A stretch of 64,000 nucleotides of DNA from Lysinibacillus sp. KCTC 33748 (GCF_002237755.1 NZ_MWSJ01000010.1:62001-126000); one strand, 5' to 3'. Shown: positions 7,835 through 17,148, counted from the stretch's first letter. The notes: generated from the letters alone by a model not told the origin. Numbers and translations are program-made.

Positions 7835-8497
7835 GGGGAGCATCACATCGCCATCAAGCTAAGGTTTTAATATACCCCCTAAATGAACATTTTCTTTTTC
7901 TACAGGTAGTCACTTTGAATAGTCAGCTTATTTCTTCGTTTTGATAGCGTTTATTTTTCTTAAACTGATGGATATGGAGTCCCCCTTAGGTTAAATAAAT
8001 TTCGGTTTAGAAACAAGTGATTTTAACAATGTTCGGAGTAAATCAATCTTTAATAATAAAAGGACGAAAAAAGAAGCATAGAAGTGAAAAACTTTTGTGT
8101 TTCTTTTTGATTAATATATTTATTGGAAAAGCATTTTCACAGATGCTTCTGCTATCTCTATTATAGAAGCTATTTGAACGTAAGAAATTTGTAAGCAATG
8201 GATAAGAAAAAAGAAATTTTTATTGTGTAGGATAAAAATATAAAGAAGAGTGGAAGGTGGATTTTTATGTGAAAAACAAACTAGTCATAAGAGTGTTCTA
8301 AAGAAAAGAAGTAATTTCTGGGGTTAACATACTTGTGAAAAAAGAGGGATTCTCCGTTTTGTTAGGGCAAAAATAATCATTATGAAGATAATTACGAATT
8401 CCATGTTGCCCTTTTGCCATTGGTGGAGATGATAGCTGTGTAGTTAATACGAAACAACAAGCAACCAAACAATATGAATAGAGGAGAGGAATGCCTT
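7835..8497. other. 660-base gap without a recognisable gene
   Basis: All frames carry frequent stops. The only structure noticed is an imperfect hairpin at about 8067-8109 (AAAAGAAGC against GTTTCTTTTT) that could be a terminator or decayed transposon end. The serine hydrolase pseudogene follows. Confidence 0.5.
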
Positions 8498-9520
8498 ATG
8501 AAAACACGTAGTCAAATTACATTTAGCACTCAACGAGATCGTAATTCCGTCAAACAAGCAATGGGGGATACATTGCATCTTGGATTCCCGGGGATACTTG
8601 TTAAAACTTCTGAGGGTGGAAAAACGTGGGGTTATGCCGCTGGGGTAGCGAATCTGAGCACCAAGAAACCAATGAAAACAGATTTTCGCTTTCGTATTGC
8701 CAGCGTGACGAAGACGTTCACCGCAACGGTTGTACTTCAATTAGCTGCAGAGAACCGCCTTAATCTAGATGATTCCATTGAAAAATGGTTGCCTGGTGTC
8801 ATTCAAGGAAACGGGTATGATGCTAAACAGATTACTATCCGGCAGATATTGAACCATACGAGTGGTATCGCTGAATACTCTAGGTCAAAAGAAGCTGATT
8901 TTTTTAAGAATACAAAAAAATCGTTTACTGCTGAAGAGCTAGTGAAGATTGGACTTTCGCTACCCCCAGACTTTGCCCCAGGAAAGGGCTAGTCTTATTC
9001 AAACACAGGATACGTATTACTGGGTATCCTTATTGAAAAAGTAACCGGAAACAGCTATGCGGAAGAGATTGAAAATCAGATTATTGAACCACTTGAATTG
9101 TCGAATACATTTCTACCTGGAAATACAAGCGTTATTCCAGGCACCAACCATGCCCGTGGATATTTCCAACCAGACGGAGCAAGTGAGCTAAAAGAAGTTA
9201 CTGATTATAACCCAAGTATAGGTAGCTCGGCTGGAGATATGATTTCTACTGCTGACGACTTAAACAAATTCTTCTCTTACTTACTCAGTGGTAAATTACT
9301 GAAGGAACAGCAACTAAAACAAATGCTTACTACAGTTCCTACAGGAAGTGCTGAACTCGGCGGATATGGTCTTGGAATCTATGAAACTAAGCTTCCAAAC
9401 GGTGTCTCGATATGGGGACACGCAGGTGGCATTCCAGGGTTTAGTACTTTTGCTGGAGGTACACTTGGAGGTAAGCATACGTTAGCAGGCAATGGTAAAG
9501 AGTTAATTGGTCTAATATAA
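8498..9520 (+). pseudogene. serine hydrolase (class C beta-lactamase/DD-peptidase family), broken
   Basis: The frame starts at ATG 8498 after GAGGAGAG and encodes a penicillin-binding-protein-like hydrolase. The nucleophile motif SVTK is intact. A TAG at 8990-8992 replaces the tryptophan codon expected in PGKGWSYSNTGY; the same frame then continues through the YSN motif and HAGGIPG (third motif region). Homology stops after GGKHTLA near 9487, so the last 50 or so residues are also missing, replaced by sequence that overlaps the 3' end of the toxin gene on the other strand. Both defects make it a pseudogene. Confidence 0.85.
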
Positions 9521-11607
9521 TGATGTGAGTTATTACGAACCAATCCAGCTTTACCTGTCATACCTCCATCAACAGGATTAGACATAGTAGGAGGATTCCA
9601 TATAAGAGAACGCTGATTATCAAAATTATCCTGGGCTACAACCTTATCCTTTGTTACTGGTTCTAATTCAATTGAAGCTAAAGAAAATTTGCCTTGTAAA
9701 TTTTCTAGTTTCAACTCATTACTTCCTTTTTTTAATTTAACAGTCGGTCCATCTACAGTCTTGTAATATCCATATTCACCTTTAATAGTATCTCCTGCGT
9801 GTCCTGTAATGGGAATTGAAGTTTCTTGTGTTGTAGAATTATTTGAAAGTCTAATTTTTGCATTCTGGTTAACTGCAATCTTATATCTTATTTTATATTC
9901 TTGTTCTTTAGGACTTACTACATCATATGCTAAATAAGAATTAACCGTTTCTGTCTTCATTGCCTTTTGCTGTGCATGTATAGATTCAACTTGTGGTGTA
10001 AAGTTATTCTTTCCTTTATTATACATTTCAGCTGGTATTGAACTTATCATATTTGCCATTAAATCATGTGTATTACTTAGGTTTTTGTTGCTATATCCAA
10101 AAACTACAGCATCTATACCTTCAAATCCAGCTTGAGTACTTTTGTTAAATGCATGAACAAGAGATACTTTTTGATCAGGAAATTCAAAAGTAGAGTCTGT
10201 ATATTTAGGGGGCGCAGATAGGGTTGTACCATATCTAGGGTAAGACTTTCCGCTTGCATCAGTAATATCAAAAAAGAAAGGAGTAATTTCATATCCCATT
10301 CTAATTTTAGTTAGAGGAATTGAAGAAATATTAGTAATGTTATTTAATTTCCCCCCACTTGTATTCCCAACCCATCCAGGAGTATATTCTATGCCAGTCT
10401 TATTATACCATGGTTGAATGGCATCAATCCGATTACCACTTCGAATATCAAGTTTTGTAAGTACACCTTTATATTCTTGAGAATCCAAGATCTTTTGTAT
10501 GTCTTGCCACGTTGTTTCTTTTGGTTGAAGCTTTCCCGCAATTTCTGAATAAATTTGCCTAGAATTTTTCTGTACAGTTCCTATAGAATATTTACTTGGT
10601 TCTGTATATGGAAACAGTGCTACGAAGTCTAGAACACTTAACGTATATTCTCTAACAAATTCATTTATATGATTCCATCGATCAGTATTTTTATACTTAT
10701 CAGTGGAATTGATTTGTTCAGCTTCTTTTTTTCTTTTCTCCAATCCATCATTATATACTTTCATAGCATAATTCGTATATTCTTGAATAAGCTGTTTCTG
10801 TTGATCCTTATATCCTTGTAATTGGTTTTTATCTATTCCCCACTCTTCACCGTATAAGATTATATCTCTCAGTAATAGAAGGTGAATATTGGCAGCTTGT
10901 ACAAAAAATGGAGCTGTTAATTGTTGATATACTGAATCTTCGCTTTTTTCAGGAGTTTGAATAATGGTAATAAACTTTTTTAAATCTCTATCCGCGTCAC
11001 GAACAGCTTCGATTACAGGTGTTCCAGGTTCTTCAACCTTTGCTTTTAAACTATTTTTATATATTTGTAGAACACGTTGATACTCTTTTATCTTTGTCAT
11101 AGAACCTTTTAATTCGGCCCCCATAAGATATTGATGATAATCGTTTATTTTAATATCAATATTTTCTGCAACATACTTTTCTATTTGGAGCCAAATATCA
11201 TCTTGGACGCTATTACCTGCCAAAAATACATCAAAAATACTTCCTAATAGACTAGCTGGTGGTGGTAGTAAAGCAATTCCTGTATTAAGTATGCCGTGTA
11301 AAAAAACTAAACTTGCATCAGCACCATTTTTTGCATGTATTTGAGTTAACAGAGGTTTAAATGCATTACTATTAAACGCACTAATAAAATCCCCAAATTT
11401 TACTCCCAAAAGAGTTGAATCAAACAAACCACGTGAATCAAATTGATGATCTTGTTGAACGCTAAATTTCGTTTGATTTACTTTAAGTTCTTCTTTTTCT
11501 ATAGTTTCTGCAAATACCATGGGTACAGTTGGTAGGTACGTACTAGCAAGTACAGCTGAAGCAACTGCTATAGATATTACTTTTTGTAATTTTTTTTTCT
11601 TTTTCAT
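9379..11607 (-). CDS. secreted three-domain Cry-type delta-endotoxin-like protein
   Basis: A 742-residue protein. Residues 1-34 form a Sec signal peptide (poly-Lys, hydrophobic core, cleavage near VFAET), unusual for crystal toxins. Domain I (about 60-340) shows conserved block 1, VQAANIHLLLLRDIILYG, and block 2, REYTLSVLDFVALFPYTE, of pore-forming Cry toxins. Domain II follows, with VVFGYSN and SSIPAEMY near block 3. Domain III (about 550-665) is beta-rich and ends in SLASIELEPV, the block-5 position. The last 47 residues are antisense to the serine hydrolase pseudogene, so the native C-terminus is lost. AAAGGAG precedes the ATG. The target host is unknown. Confidence 0.8.
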   Translation of the reverse strand: MKKKKKLQKVISIAVASAVLASTYLPTVPMVFAETIEKEELKVNQTKFSVQQDHQFDSRGLFDSTLLGVKFGDFISAFNSNAFKPLLTQIHAKNGADASLVFLHGILNTGIALLPPPASLLGSIFDVFLAGNSVQDDIWLQIEKYVAENIDIKINDYHQYLMGAELKGSMTKIKEYQRVLQIYKNSLKAKVEEPGTPVIEAVRDADRDLKKFITIIQTPEKSEDSVYQQLTAPFFVQAANIHLLLLRDIILYGEEWGIDKNQLQGYKDQQKQLIQEYTNYAMKVYNDGLEKRKKEAEQINSTDKYKNTDRWNHINEFVREYTLSVLDFVALFPYTEPSKYSIGTVQKNSRQIYSEIAGKLQPKETTWQDIQKILDSQEYKGVLTKLDIRSGNRIDAIQPWYNKTGIEYTPGWVGNTSGGKLNNITNISSIPLTKIRMGYEITPFFFDITDASGKSYPRYGTTLSAPPKYTDSTFEFPDQKVSLVHAFNKSTQAGFEGIDAVVFGYSNKNLSNTHDLMANMISSIPAEMYNKGKNNFTPQVESIHAQQKAMKTETVNSYLAYDVVSPKEQEYKIRYKIAVNQNAKIRLSNNSTTQETSIPITGHAGDTIKGEYGYYKTVDGPTVKLKKGSNELKLENLQGKFSLASIELEPVTKDKVVAQDNFDNQRSLIWNPPTMSNPVDGGMTGKAGLVRNNSHHYIRPINSLPLPANVCLPPSVPPAKVLNPGMPPACPHIETPFGSLVS

Positions 11608-12109
11608 ATAGGCTCCTTTTCTTAATAAAATATTTGATATTACTAGGAGGAAATAATACGAAAAATCCTGTCTATTAGTTAATAATTCCTACTCGTTGTC
11701 TTTCAGCAACTCCTTTCCATATTTAATTTTGGGGCAATTTTTATTTTAGTATCTGTCACACAATTACACAATTTGATAAAAAACTACAGATTTTGTTGTG
11801 AATATTGAATAAATTTTAGTTGTATTTTCAAATATATAGACTTAAAATGTATTCATCTAGTTAATTTATTAGATAATTCAGTTTATTTAAGATTGAATTG
11901 TTAATTATTTTGTCATAAATAGAGAACAATGTCATTTTTAAAACAAACATGCAAACAAGTGTGATAGATTATATGGTTATAGTTAGATATGCTCAGAAAA
12001 GGAATTTCTCTCTATAATATAATTAAGAGGTAACTAGATAGAGGTTTCAAGGAGGTTGGCAATCAAATTTCCACATATTTTCTTCAAGTTATTGAAGGGA
12101 AAGGAGTTT
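11608..12109. other. AT-rich gap upstream of the toxin gene
   Basis: About 500 bases without a convincing gene. It must contain the minus-strand promoter of the Cry-like toxin, but no clear consensus was picked. From 11967 onwards it carries the first copy of the leader duplicated at 13508. Confidence 0.5.
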
Positions 12110-12113
12110 ATGC
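11967..12113 (+). repeat. duplicated leader, copy 1
   Basis: About 145 bases, roughly 80 percent identical by eye to 13508-13662. Shared blocks include GATAGAGGTTTCAAGG, GGTTGGCAATCAAATTTCC and TTGAAGGGA-AGGAGTT, ending in a ribosome site. A TATAAT-like element sits at about 12013. The second copy serves a small hydrophobic toxin gene; this one leads into a different small frame. Confidence 0.7.
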
Positions 12114-12244
12114 CAATTATTTACCAGTTGCTCATTTTCAAACTACACAATAAATCAAACTTTATAAAATGTAAATTAGTGGAAGGTGTCACGATGGAAT
12201 TAGCCCCCGAATTAATAAGCAAATTAACACAGAAATTGAAATAG
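12110..12244 (+). CDS. possible small protein behind leader copy 1
   Basis: A 44-residue frame beginning at ATG 12110, eight bases after AAGGAG. It is basic and hydrophobic with no known family. An internal ATG at 12194 with its own GGAAGGTG site gives a 16-residue peptide ending LTQKLK. A terminator follows directly. By analogy with the second copy this may be a diverged or decayed toxin locus, but the peptide does not look like the holin-like toxin. Confidence 0.3.
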   Translation: MPIIYQLLIFKLHNKSNFIKCKLVEGVTMELAPELISKLTQKLK

Positions 12245-12245
12245 A

Positions 12246-12281
12246 AAAATGCTCGGAGCATAAAGGCTCTGAGCATTTTTC
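12246..12281 (+). terminator. rho-independent terminator
   Basis: AAATGCTCGGAGC pairs with GCTCTGAGCATTT with one mismatch and is followed by T residues. It ends the small transcript that begins in leader copy 1. Confidence 0.75.
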
Positions 12282-12362
12282 TATATATCGATTTATTGAA
12301 CTAAAGCCCGTTATGGCCTGAATACCAATGATAAGAACCTTTCAAATTGGGTCATTCGTGCA

Positions 12363-12887
12363 TTACACTCTTGGAGCTATGCAGCATCCCCCATACTGGT
12401 CACAGTCGTATTCGAGATCCCCTAGGTCTGGGCCTCTTAGCTTTTGGTCGCAGTTCGGGCAGATGGGAATTAAAGTGGGGTTGGCTTGAAAGAACATTGA
12501 GTTCTTCAGATTGAAGACGCCTCTTACGGAATTCACTCCATGATCGCGGATTCCCTGTTGCAAGAACTCAAACCCTCCATATATATGTCCGCACTCACAC
12601 TGGATTGGGCTAAAGCGGAAGGAATGGACTTCGATCCCCAGTTCATCCTTAATCCTGGCCTTTTCGTCGTTCGATATGGGCTGGATTTTGGAAGTTTTCA
12701 TTCGTTCCGGCGACCAGTACCACGCCTTGACCGCTTTGGCTTGGTCATTGGTCAGGTAGAACGATGCGGACCTTCCGCTATTGATTGTCTCCTTTACGAT
12801 TTCTACAACGGTGGACTCATTCGCAGAAATTATGACCTTTCCGCTGCCCGCAACAGCATCGATGTGGGTCAACATTGATTCATACAT
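12363..12887 (-). CDS. zinc-ribbon-like hypothetical protein of unusual base composition
   Basis: A 174-residue protein. The N-terminal half is helix-rich (STVVEIVKETINSG, SFYLTNDQAKAVKAWYW). The C-terminal half has CECGHIYGGFEF, CPNCDQKL and a final CDQYGGCC, consistent with a zinc-ribbon plus a Cys-rich tail. No named family is recognised. GGAGGG precedes the ATG by 11 bases. The gene is about half G+C by eye, while both flanks are strongly AT-rich, which points to recent transfer. It stands alone between two small-transcript loci. Confidence 0.5.
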   Translation of the reverse strand: MYESMLTHIDAVAGSGKVIISANESTVVEIVKETINSGRSASFYLTNDQAKAVKAWYWSPERMKTSKIQPISNDEKARIKDELGIEVHSFRFSPIQCECGHIYGGFEFLQQGIRDHGVNSVRGVFNLKNSMFFQANPTLIPICPNCDQKLRGPDLGDLEYDCDQYGGCCIAPRV

Positions 12888-13130
12888 TTGAATAACATCC
12901 CTCCATTTTTAGTTTTCAGCTCAACTGACTTTCATCTTTCACTATCTAACATTTCCATAAATGGGATTTTATAAACGATAACAGAAACGGACGATTGAAC
13001 AGTTATTTTTTTATAGTCTCCCATCTTAGCTTGAAATAGTTATATTGCTATTGAGTAAGTGGTTCAAGATAGCACTGTTTGAAGGGAGATAATAACTTCT
13101 GTCAATCTGTTAAATAAGGTGAGAATTCTG

Positions 13131-13283
13131 ATGTTATTCAAGCTTAATTTTGTCCGAAAAACCTGTCAAATCAACAAAAAGAAGCGGCTCAAAGTGTTTT
13201 TATCGAAAGTACATAGCAAGCCAGAACATATGAAATACATAGAAGAACAAATTAAGCTATTGTATGCTAAACTGACTGAATAG
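13131..13283 (+). CDS. possible 50-residue basic peptide
   Basis: A frame starting at ATG 13131 with a GGTGAG site about eight bases upstream. The peptide is basic (many Lys and Arg in the middle) and ends with a helix-like KYIEEQIKLLYAKLTE. A strong terminator follows at 13328. Size, ribosome site and terminator support a real small gene; the function is unknown. Confidence 0.4.
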   Translation: MLFKLNFVRKTCQINKKKRLKVFLSKVHSKPEHMKYIEEQIKLLYAKLTE

Positions 13284-13327
13284 CTTTTTTACTTTTATGA
13301 ATATTGGTAGAAATGAATACTTATAGT

Positions 13328-13374
13328 AAAAAACCAACCATGTACGAATTATACTCGGACATGGTTGGTTTTTA
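13328..13374. terminator. strong bidirectional terminator
   Basis: AAAACCAACCATGT pairs perfectly with ACATGGTTGGTTTT around a 15-base loop, with T residues following. Confidence 0.8.
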
Positions 13375-13507
13375 AATTGTATATTTTGATGTTTGGAGTA
13401 ATAAGAATTTCATAAAATTAATCATTATTTGTAGCTTCTGAATTAGGTCTGATACAGATTGCTCTATTTCAGTTTACAACTTTATTGAAACTTATCGAAG
13501 ATTAAAG

Positions 13508-13662
13508 AGAGCTAGATGGCCATAGTTAAATATGTTCAGAAAAGGTATATATTCTTATATTATGATATAATTATGAGGTAATTAGATAGAGGTTTCAAGG
13601 CGGTTGGCAATCAAATTTCCACCTATTTTCTTCAAGTGATTGAAGGGAGAGGAGTTGATGCC
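13508..13662 (+). repeat. duplicated leader, copy 2
   Basis: The second copy of the leader at 11967-12113, ending in GGGAGAGGAG just before the small toxin ATG. A TATAAT lies at 13566-13571. The conserved leader upstream of a tiny hydrophobic gene fits type I toxin mRNAs, whose leaders control translation. Confidence 0.7.
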
Positions 13663-13752
13663 ATGACTATTTTTGAAGCGATAACTATAAATTTTGCAAT
13701 TCTTATAGTGTCAGTAATTGCCTTGTCATTTACTTTTACACAAAAAAAGTAA
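13663..13752 (+). CDS. small hydrophobic holin-like toxin (type I toxin-antitoxin style)
   Basis: A 29-residue peptide: a short polar start, MTIFEAITI, one transmembrane helix and a QKK tail. This is the layout of the Firmicute putative holin-like toxin family (Hol_Tox/TxpA-like), whose members disturb the cell membrane and are silenced by an antisense RNA from the 3' side. GGAG lies eight bases upstream. A terminator overlaps its stop codon. The antitoxin RNA is expected from the minus strand in 13750-13860, but no clear promoter was identified. Confidence 0.6.
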   Translation: MTIFEAITINFAILIVSVIALSFTFTQKK

Positions 13753-13800
13753 ACCGCCTCTGCTGCCTCGCAAGCATGTGAGATTGGTTTACTTCTTTTC
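13747..13800 (+). terminator. terminator of the small toxin mRNA
   Basis: AAGTAAACC (overlapping the stop codon) pairs with GGTTTACTT and is followed by CTTTTCT. A second small hairpin, AATCGC against GCGATT, lies just downstream at about 13807 and could end an antisense RNA region. Confidence 0.55.
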
Positions 13801-14026
13801 TCATTGCAAATCGCCTTTGAAGCGATTCGTCTTATATTTTTTATATACATCTTCAATAAGAATTATAACATGTAGATACGAGTTTATTCAAATAGAACAA
13901 TTTTTTACTCAAAATGTGTAAGGAAGGGGGATATAATGAATAATGAACTATGGGAAATTCAAATATAGCGATTTAGTATAGTGTCCTATGGTGCAGGAAA
14001 AGGACAGATTTTTAAGTAAACCTATA

Positions 14027-15436
14027 TTACTCTTTGTATAATCTGAAAATATATTTATATGATTCATCAATTGTTTTGTCATTATAGTAAACATCAGTAA
14101 GAGCCTCATTAACAGCCTCATCAAAAACATTATAATTATCCGGAATAGGATACGTCTCAACAGCAGTTCCATCTTGCACATCATAAAACATTGAAACATC
14201 AAAGTTTTCATTATAAGTCTGATTTAAAACAGATAATGTTTTATCGTTATAAAAAGTTGGATATGAAAGAGGATAGTTACTAAAATGATTATAATTCCCT
14301 CTAGATTCGAGCATTTTTAAAGTGTATTCTTCACTAAATATATAGTTCATTATTTGTAAAAGAGTATCTGCATTTTTACTTTCTTTAACCAAAGCTAATG
14401 AAGATTGTCTTATATTTTGTATTTCATCTCCATCTTTATTAGGCAAAAAGGAAACTTTTATGGGGAAATCTGCATCTAGTTTCGTTGGAGATTTTGCATT
14501 CCAATCCCTATGGAACTCTTTATTTAAATATATCTCCATGTTAAATGAATTAGAAATCATCATCGCATAGTCGCCGTCAGAAAAAATATTATCACCAGGG
14601 TAGGTTCCGTCTTCATACTCTTCGTATCCTTTTCCATAATCTTTAACCATCGTAGCAAAAAATTTATATAACTCTCTCCATTCATTATTCATAAGCTTCC
14701 CATCTTTATAAAAAGGTGTGTCTAAATTGTAGCCAAACATCCTTAACTGGTCTCCGATAAATAGATCATCTTCTCCAATATTCTTTACTGCAAGTGCTAT
14801 AGGGCTATATGTGTCATTTTGTTCTTTAGAGGAGGATTTTAATAGATTCAATGTATTCAAAAAGTCGCTGTAACTAGGATACTTAGGTAATAAATCAACG
14901 CCTAAATCATTAAAAATCTCTTCGTTCTGCAAAACAAAATACATTGTTTTTATAACCGGAGAAATATAATATATCTTCCCATTCCCACCTTTTACGCTGC
15001 TATTTAATACGCCTTTATGTAAATTATTCTTATTTTCTATATGATCAGTTATATCCAATAGTAAATTATCATTAACAAGAGGAGTTAGTTTATTTGGAGT
15101 CAACCCAATAATTAAATCTAATTCACCATTTTTTACTTTTTTATACGTATTATCAATAATCTCTTGCTCTGTTAGGGACTCATTTGAAGACTTAGGATAC
15201 AACTCTACTAAGTTTACCAATATGTTAAATCTCTCCTCTAAATCGCTTTTGAGTTGTAAATAATTATACTTAGAATTTCCTTTATCGGGTACTCCGATAG
15301 AAATAGTGGTTTTCTCGCTACTATTTTTCTCTCTACTATTATCTTTATTAAATGTAAGATGTAATACTAAAAAAATAGTCAATAAAAGAAAGAAAAATAC
15401 CGTAAATAGTGACTTTTTGGATTTGAAAATATTCAT
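14027..15436 (-). CDS. extracellular solute-binding protein (family 1), membrane-anchored orphan
   Basis: A 469-residue exported protein. Residues about 10-30 form an uncleaved-looking transmembrane anchor with no lipobox cysteine. The rest has the two-lobe pattern of sugar-type ABC binding proteins: an early ISIGVPDKG strand, YISPVIKTMYFVLQNEEIF, a region around FSDGDYAMMISNS, and a C-terminal helical lobe. No permease or ATPase gene lies nearby, so it may serve a distant transporter or act as a sensor. The gene is very AT-rich like its neighbours. The ligand is unknown. Confidence 0.7.
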   Translation of the reverse strand: MNIFKSKKSLFTVFFFLLLTIFLVLHLTFNKDNSREKNSSEKTTISIGVPDKGNSKYNYLQLKSDLEERFNILVNLVELYPKSSNESLTEQEIIDNTYKKVKNGELDLIIGLTPNKLTPLVNDNLLLDITDHIENKNNLHKGVLNSSVKGGNGKIYYISPVIKTMYFVLQNEEIFNDLGVDLLPKYPSYSDFLNTLNLLKSSSKEQNDTYSPIALAVKNIGEDDLFIGDQLRMFGYNLDTPFYKDGKLMNNEWRELYKFFATMVKDYGKGYEEYEDGTYPGDNIFSDGDYAMMISNSFNMEIYLNKEFHRDWNAKSPTKLDADFPIKVSFLPNKDGDEIQNIRQSSLALVKESKNADTLLQIMNYIFSEEYTLKMLESRGNYNHFSNYPLSYPTFYNDKTLSVLNQTYNENFDVSMFYDVQDGTAVETYPIPDNYNVFDEAVNEALTDVYYNDKTIDESYKYIFRLYKE

Positions 15437-15523
15437 GAGAATAACAATCCTTTCTCAAATAAGTTTAATCTAAAGATTAGAAAGACGAGTTGAAGTGTGC
15501 ATAGACTGAGGATGAAAATGAAA

Positions 15524-15591
15524 GACATCTGCATATCTGTATCGTTGTAAGTACAACCAAACAACAACTGGATATGGCAGACGCCTTTCAC
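15524..15591 (-). terminator. imperfect inverted repeat, possible terminator
   Basis: AAAGACATCTGCATATC is imperfectly complementary to GATATGGCAGACGCCTTT across 30 bases, with CGTTGT and ACAACA extending the stem. It lies 26 bases beyond the end of the secreted-protein gene on the minus strand and could end that transcript, or be a relic of a mobile element. Confidence 0.4.
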
Positions 15592-15616
15592 TATAGCATA
15601 AATATTTTTTTAGAAA

Positions 15617-16168
15617 TTACCAATTAAACTTGCCTGAGGCAGACGCTTCATTACCAGTAAAATTGTGCAAATATGCATTTACCGATGTGTTTTTTTGTAC
15701 TTTAGTTGTAAGAGTGACTTTAGCAGTACTTTGATTTCCTGACAAATTCTTTCCGGCTAATACATCACCACTATTAGCATCTAAAGTCTGGTATGAAATT
15801 TGTACACTTTCTCCAGGATTCACATTTCCCTGAGCAACGCTGCTAAATTGAGCATAGCCTACACTATCCAACGAGAATATCGTTGGTTTCGACGATCCAC
15901 CTACATATACGCCAGTGAAGAAACTCGAGGTACTGTAGGATTTAGTCGAAGCAGTAGCTGCTGCAGATAACATTCCCTCATCTGTCGTAGCCAACTCGTC
16001 AACACCATCAGCAAGAGGAAATCCGGGACCAGGTGAATATAAAGCGTTAAGATCATTAGTAAGCGAGGCTTCAGAATTAGGTAAAGATGATGCAAATGCA
16101 CTCCCCGAAAATGAAGCCATTAAACAAGTGGACAACACCAAAGTAGCAATTTTATTTCTTTTTATCAT
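15617..16168 (-). CDS. small secreted protein of unknown function
   Basis: A 183-residue protein with a clear Sec signal peptide (residues 1-26, cleavage near SAFASS). The mature part is rich in Ser, Thr, Ala and Gly and strand-forming. Residues 85-183 read like one compact beta-sandwich domain (KPTIFSLDSVGYAQFSSVAQ at its start). It has no Cys. AAGGAGG precedes the ATG. No family is recognised. It lies between the solute-binding protein and a membrane protein on the same strand, but the gaps are too wide to assume an operon. Confidence 0.6.
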   Translation of the reverse strand: MIKRNKIATLVLSTCLMASFSGSAFASSLPNSEASLTNDLNALYSPGPGFPLADGVDELATTDEGMLSAAATASTKSYSTSSFFTGVYVGGSSKPTIFSLDSVGYAQFSSVAQGNVNPGESVQISYQTLDANSGDVLAGKNLSGNQSTAKVTLTTKVQKNTSVNAYLHNFTGNEASASGKFNW

Positions 16169-16491
16169 AGTAAAACCTCCTTCTTATATTTACCAATATC
16201 ATACTCTATTACCAATTAATTTACAAGTTATAATTTGGAATAAAAATGCACTAATGTAATATATTAGAAATATATAAGTTTGTTTGTATCATTCGATCTA
16301 CTACCAATATAAATTTGTAATTGTAAAACCTAAAACAAGCATAACCCTTTCCTAAAAATAGGACGGAGTTATGCTTGTCTAATTTTCTAAATATGAGATG
16401 CTAAGCTTCCATCTCATCTTCCTACGTTCAATTAATCATTCGCTCCTATAATCTCACGTGGAGATAATAAGGCCTTAAATACACCATTTAT
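16169..16491. other. intergenic region with one terminator hairpin
   Basis: No gene seen. ACAAGCATAAC at 16335 pairs with GTTATGCTTGT at 16368-16378 around an inner CCT/AGG pair, a good terminator for the membrane protein gene to the right on the minus strand. The rest is AT-rich spacer. Confidence 0.6.
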
Positions 16492-17148
16492 TCAACCAAA
16501 TATCAGTCCCAAAATATTCAAATTTATCACGATTAAAGATAATATTATGGATATTGGTAGAATAATCAAAATTTGAATTTTGTTTTTCGGAATGATAAGA
16601 AACAAAACTACTATCATTATTAGATATACTCCCACAAGCCATGGTATTAAGTAGTAATGAGTGTGAACAGGTAAGTAAGCGTTACGTAATTCAAATGCTT
16701 CTGACAGCAATACTGTTATTGGAAGGGCGGATATAATATTAGAAAACAATCCACTTCCACGCGCATACCACATTATATAAGCACAAGGCGGAGATACCGC
16801 CCCGCATATACCCCAAAAAATAATTTCTCTTTCCGGAAAAAAATGTAGCACAAGTATTGTATAAACATAATAAACGGTAAGCATCGACCCGAAAAAGGCA
16901 AATATTTTTAAAGCAGCTAATTTTGGGGAATTACTGAAAACTGATAAAAGTGTTGCAACAAATACCCAAATACCCAGGCGACCACCCAAATTATCAAAAA
17001 AAGGGTTTATATTAGGACTATCTGCAAGTTTTGCTGCTAAACCCAAAATAATCCCGATAATAATTGCATTTACTATTGAAATTACTTTTTGTTTTGTAGT
17101 TGATGTGTTCGCAACTCTAATCCTTATCAACTTATTATAAATATCCAT
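16492..17148 (-). CDS. multi-spanning membrane protein, possibly DUF6518-like
   Basis: A 218-residue integral membrane protein with about seven hydrophobic segments. The pattern IIIGIILGLAAKLAD followed by GGRLGIWVFVATLLSVFS and a central CAYIMWYARGSG resembles the DUF6518 group, whose function is unknown. The start at 17148 is preferred because GGAGGAG lies five bases upstream; the longer frame from 17193 has no ribosome site. It has its own terminator and no obvious partner gene. Confidence 0.55.
   Translation of the reverse strand: MDIYNKLIRIRVANTSTTKQKVISIVNAIIIGIILGLAAKLADSPNINPFFDNLGGRLGIWVFVATLLSVFSNSPKLAALKIFAFFGSMLTVYYVYTILVLHFFPEREIIFWGICGAVSPPCAYIMWYARGSGLFSNIISALPITVLLSEAFELRNAYLPVHTHYYLIPWLVGVYLIMIVVLFLIIPKNKIQILIILPISIILSLIVINLNILGLIFG

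Noticed and set aside
12363..12887. RiPP precursor with a Cys-rich core (YDCDQYGGCC)
   Set aside because: Too long and no modification enzyme or transporter gene nearby; a zinc-ribbon reading is simpler.
14027..15436. Reading the solute-binding protein as a sporulation or quorum pheromone receptor
   Set aside because: Only generic binding-protein features are visible; no partner genes.
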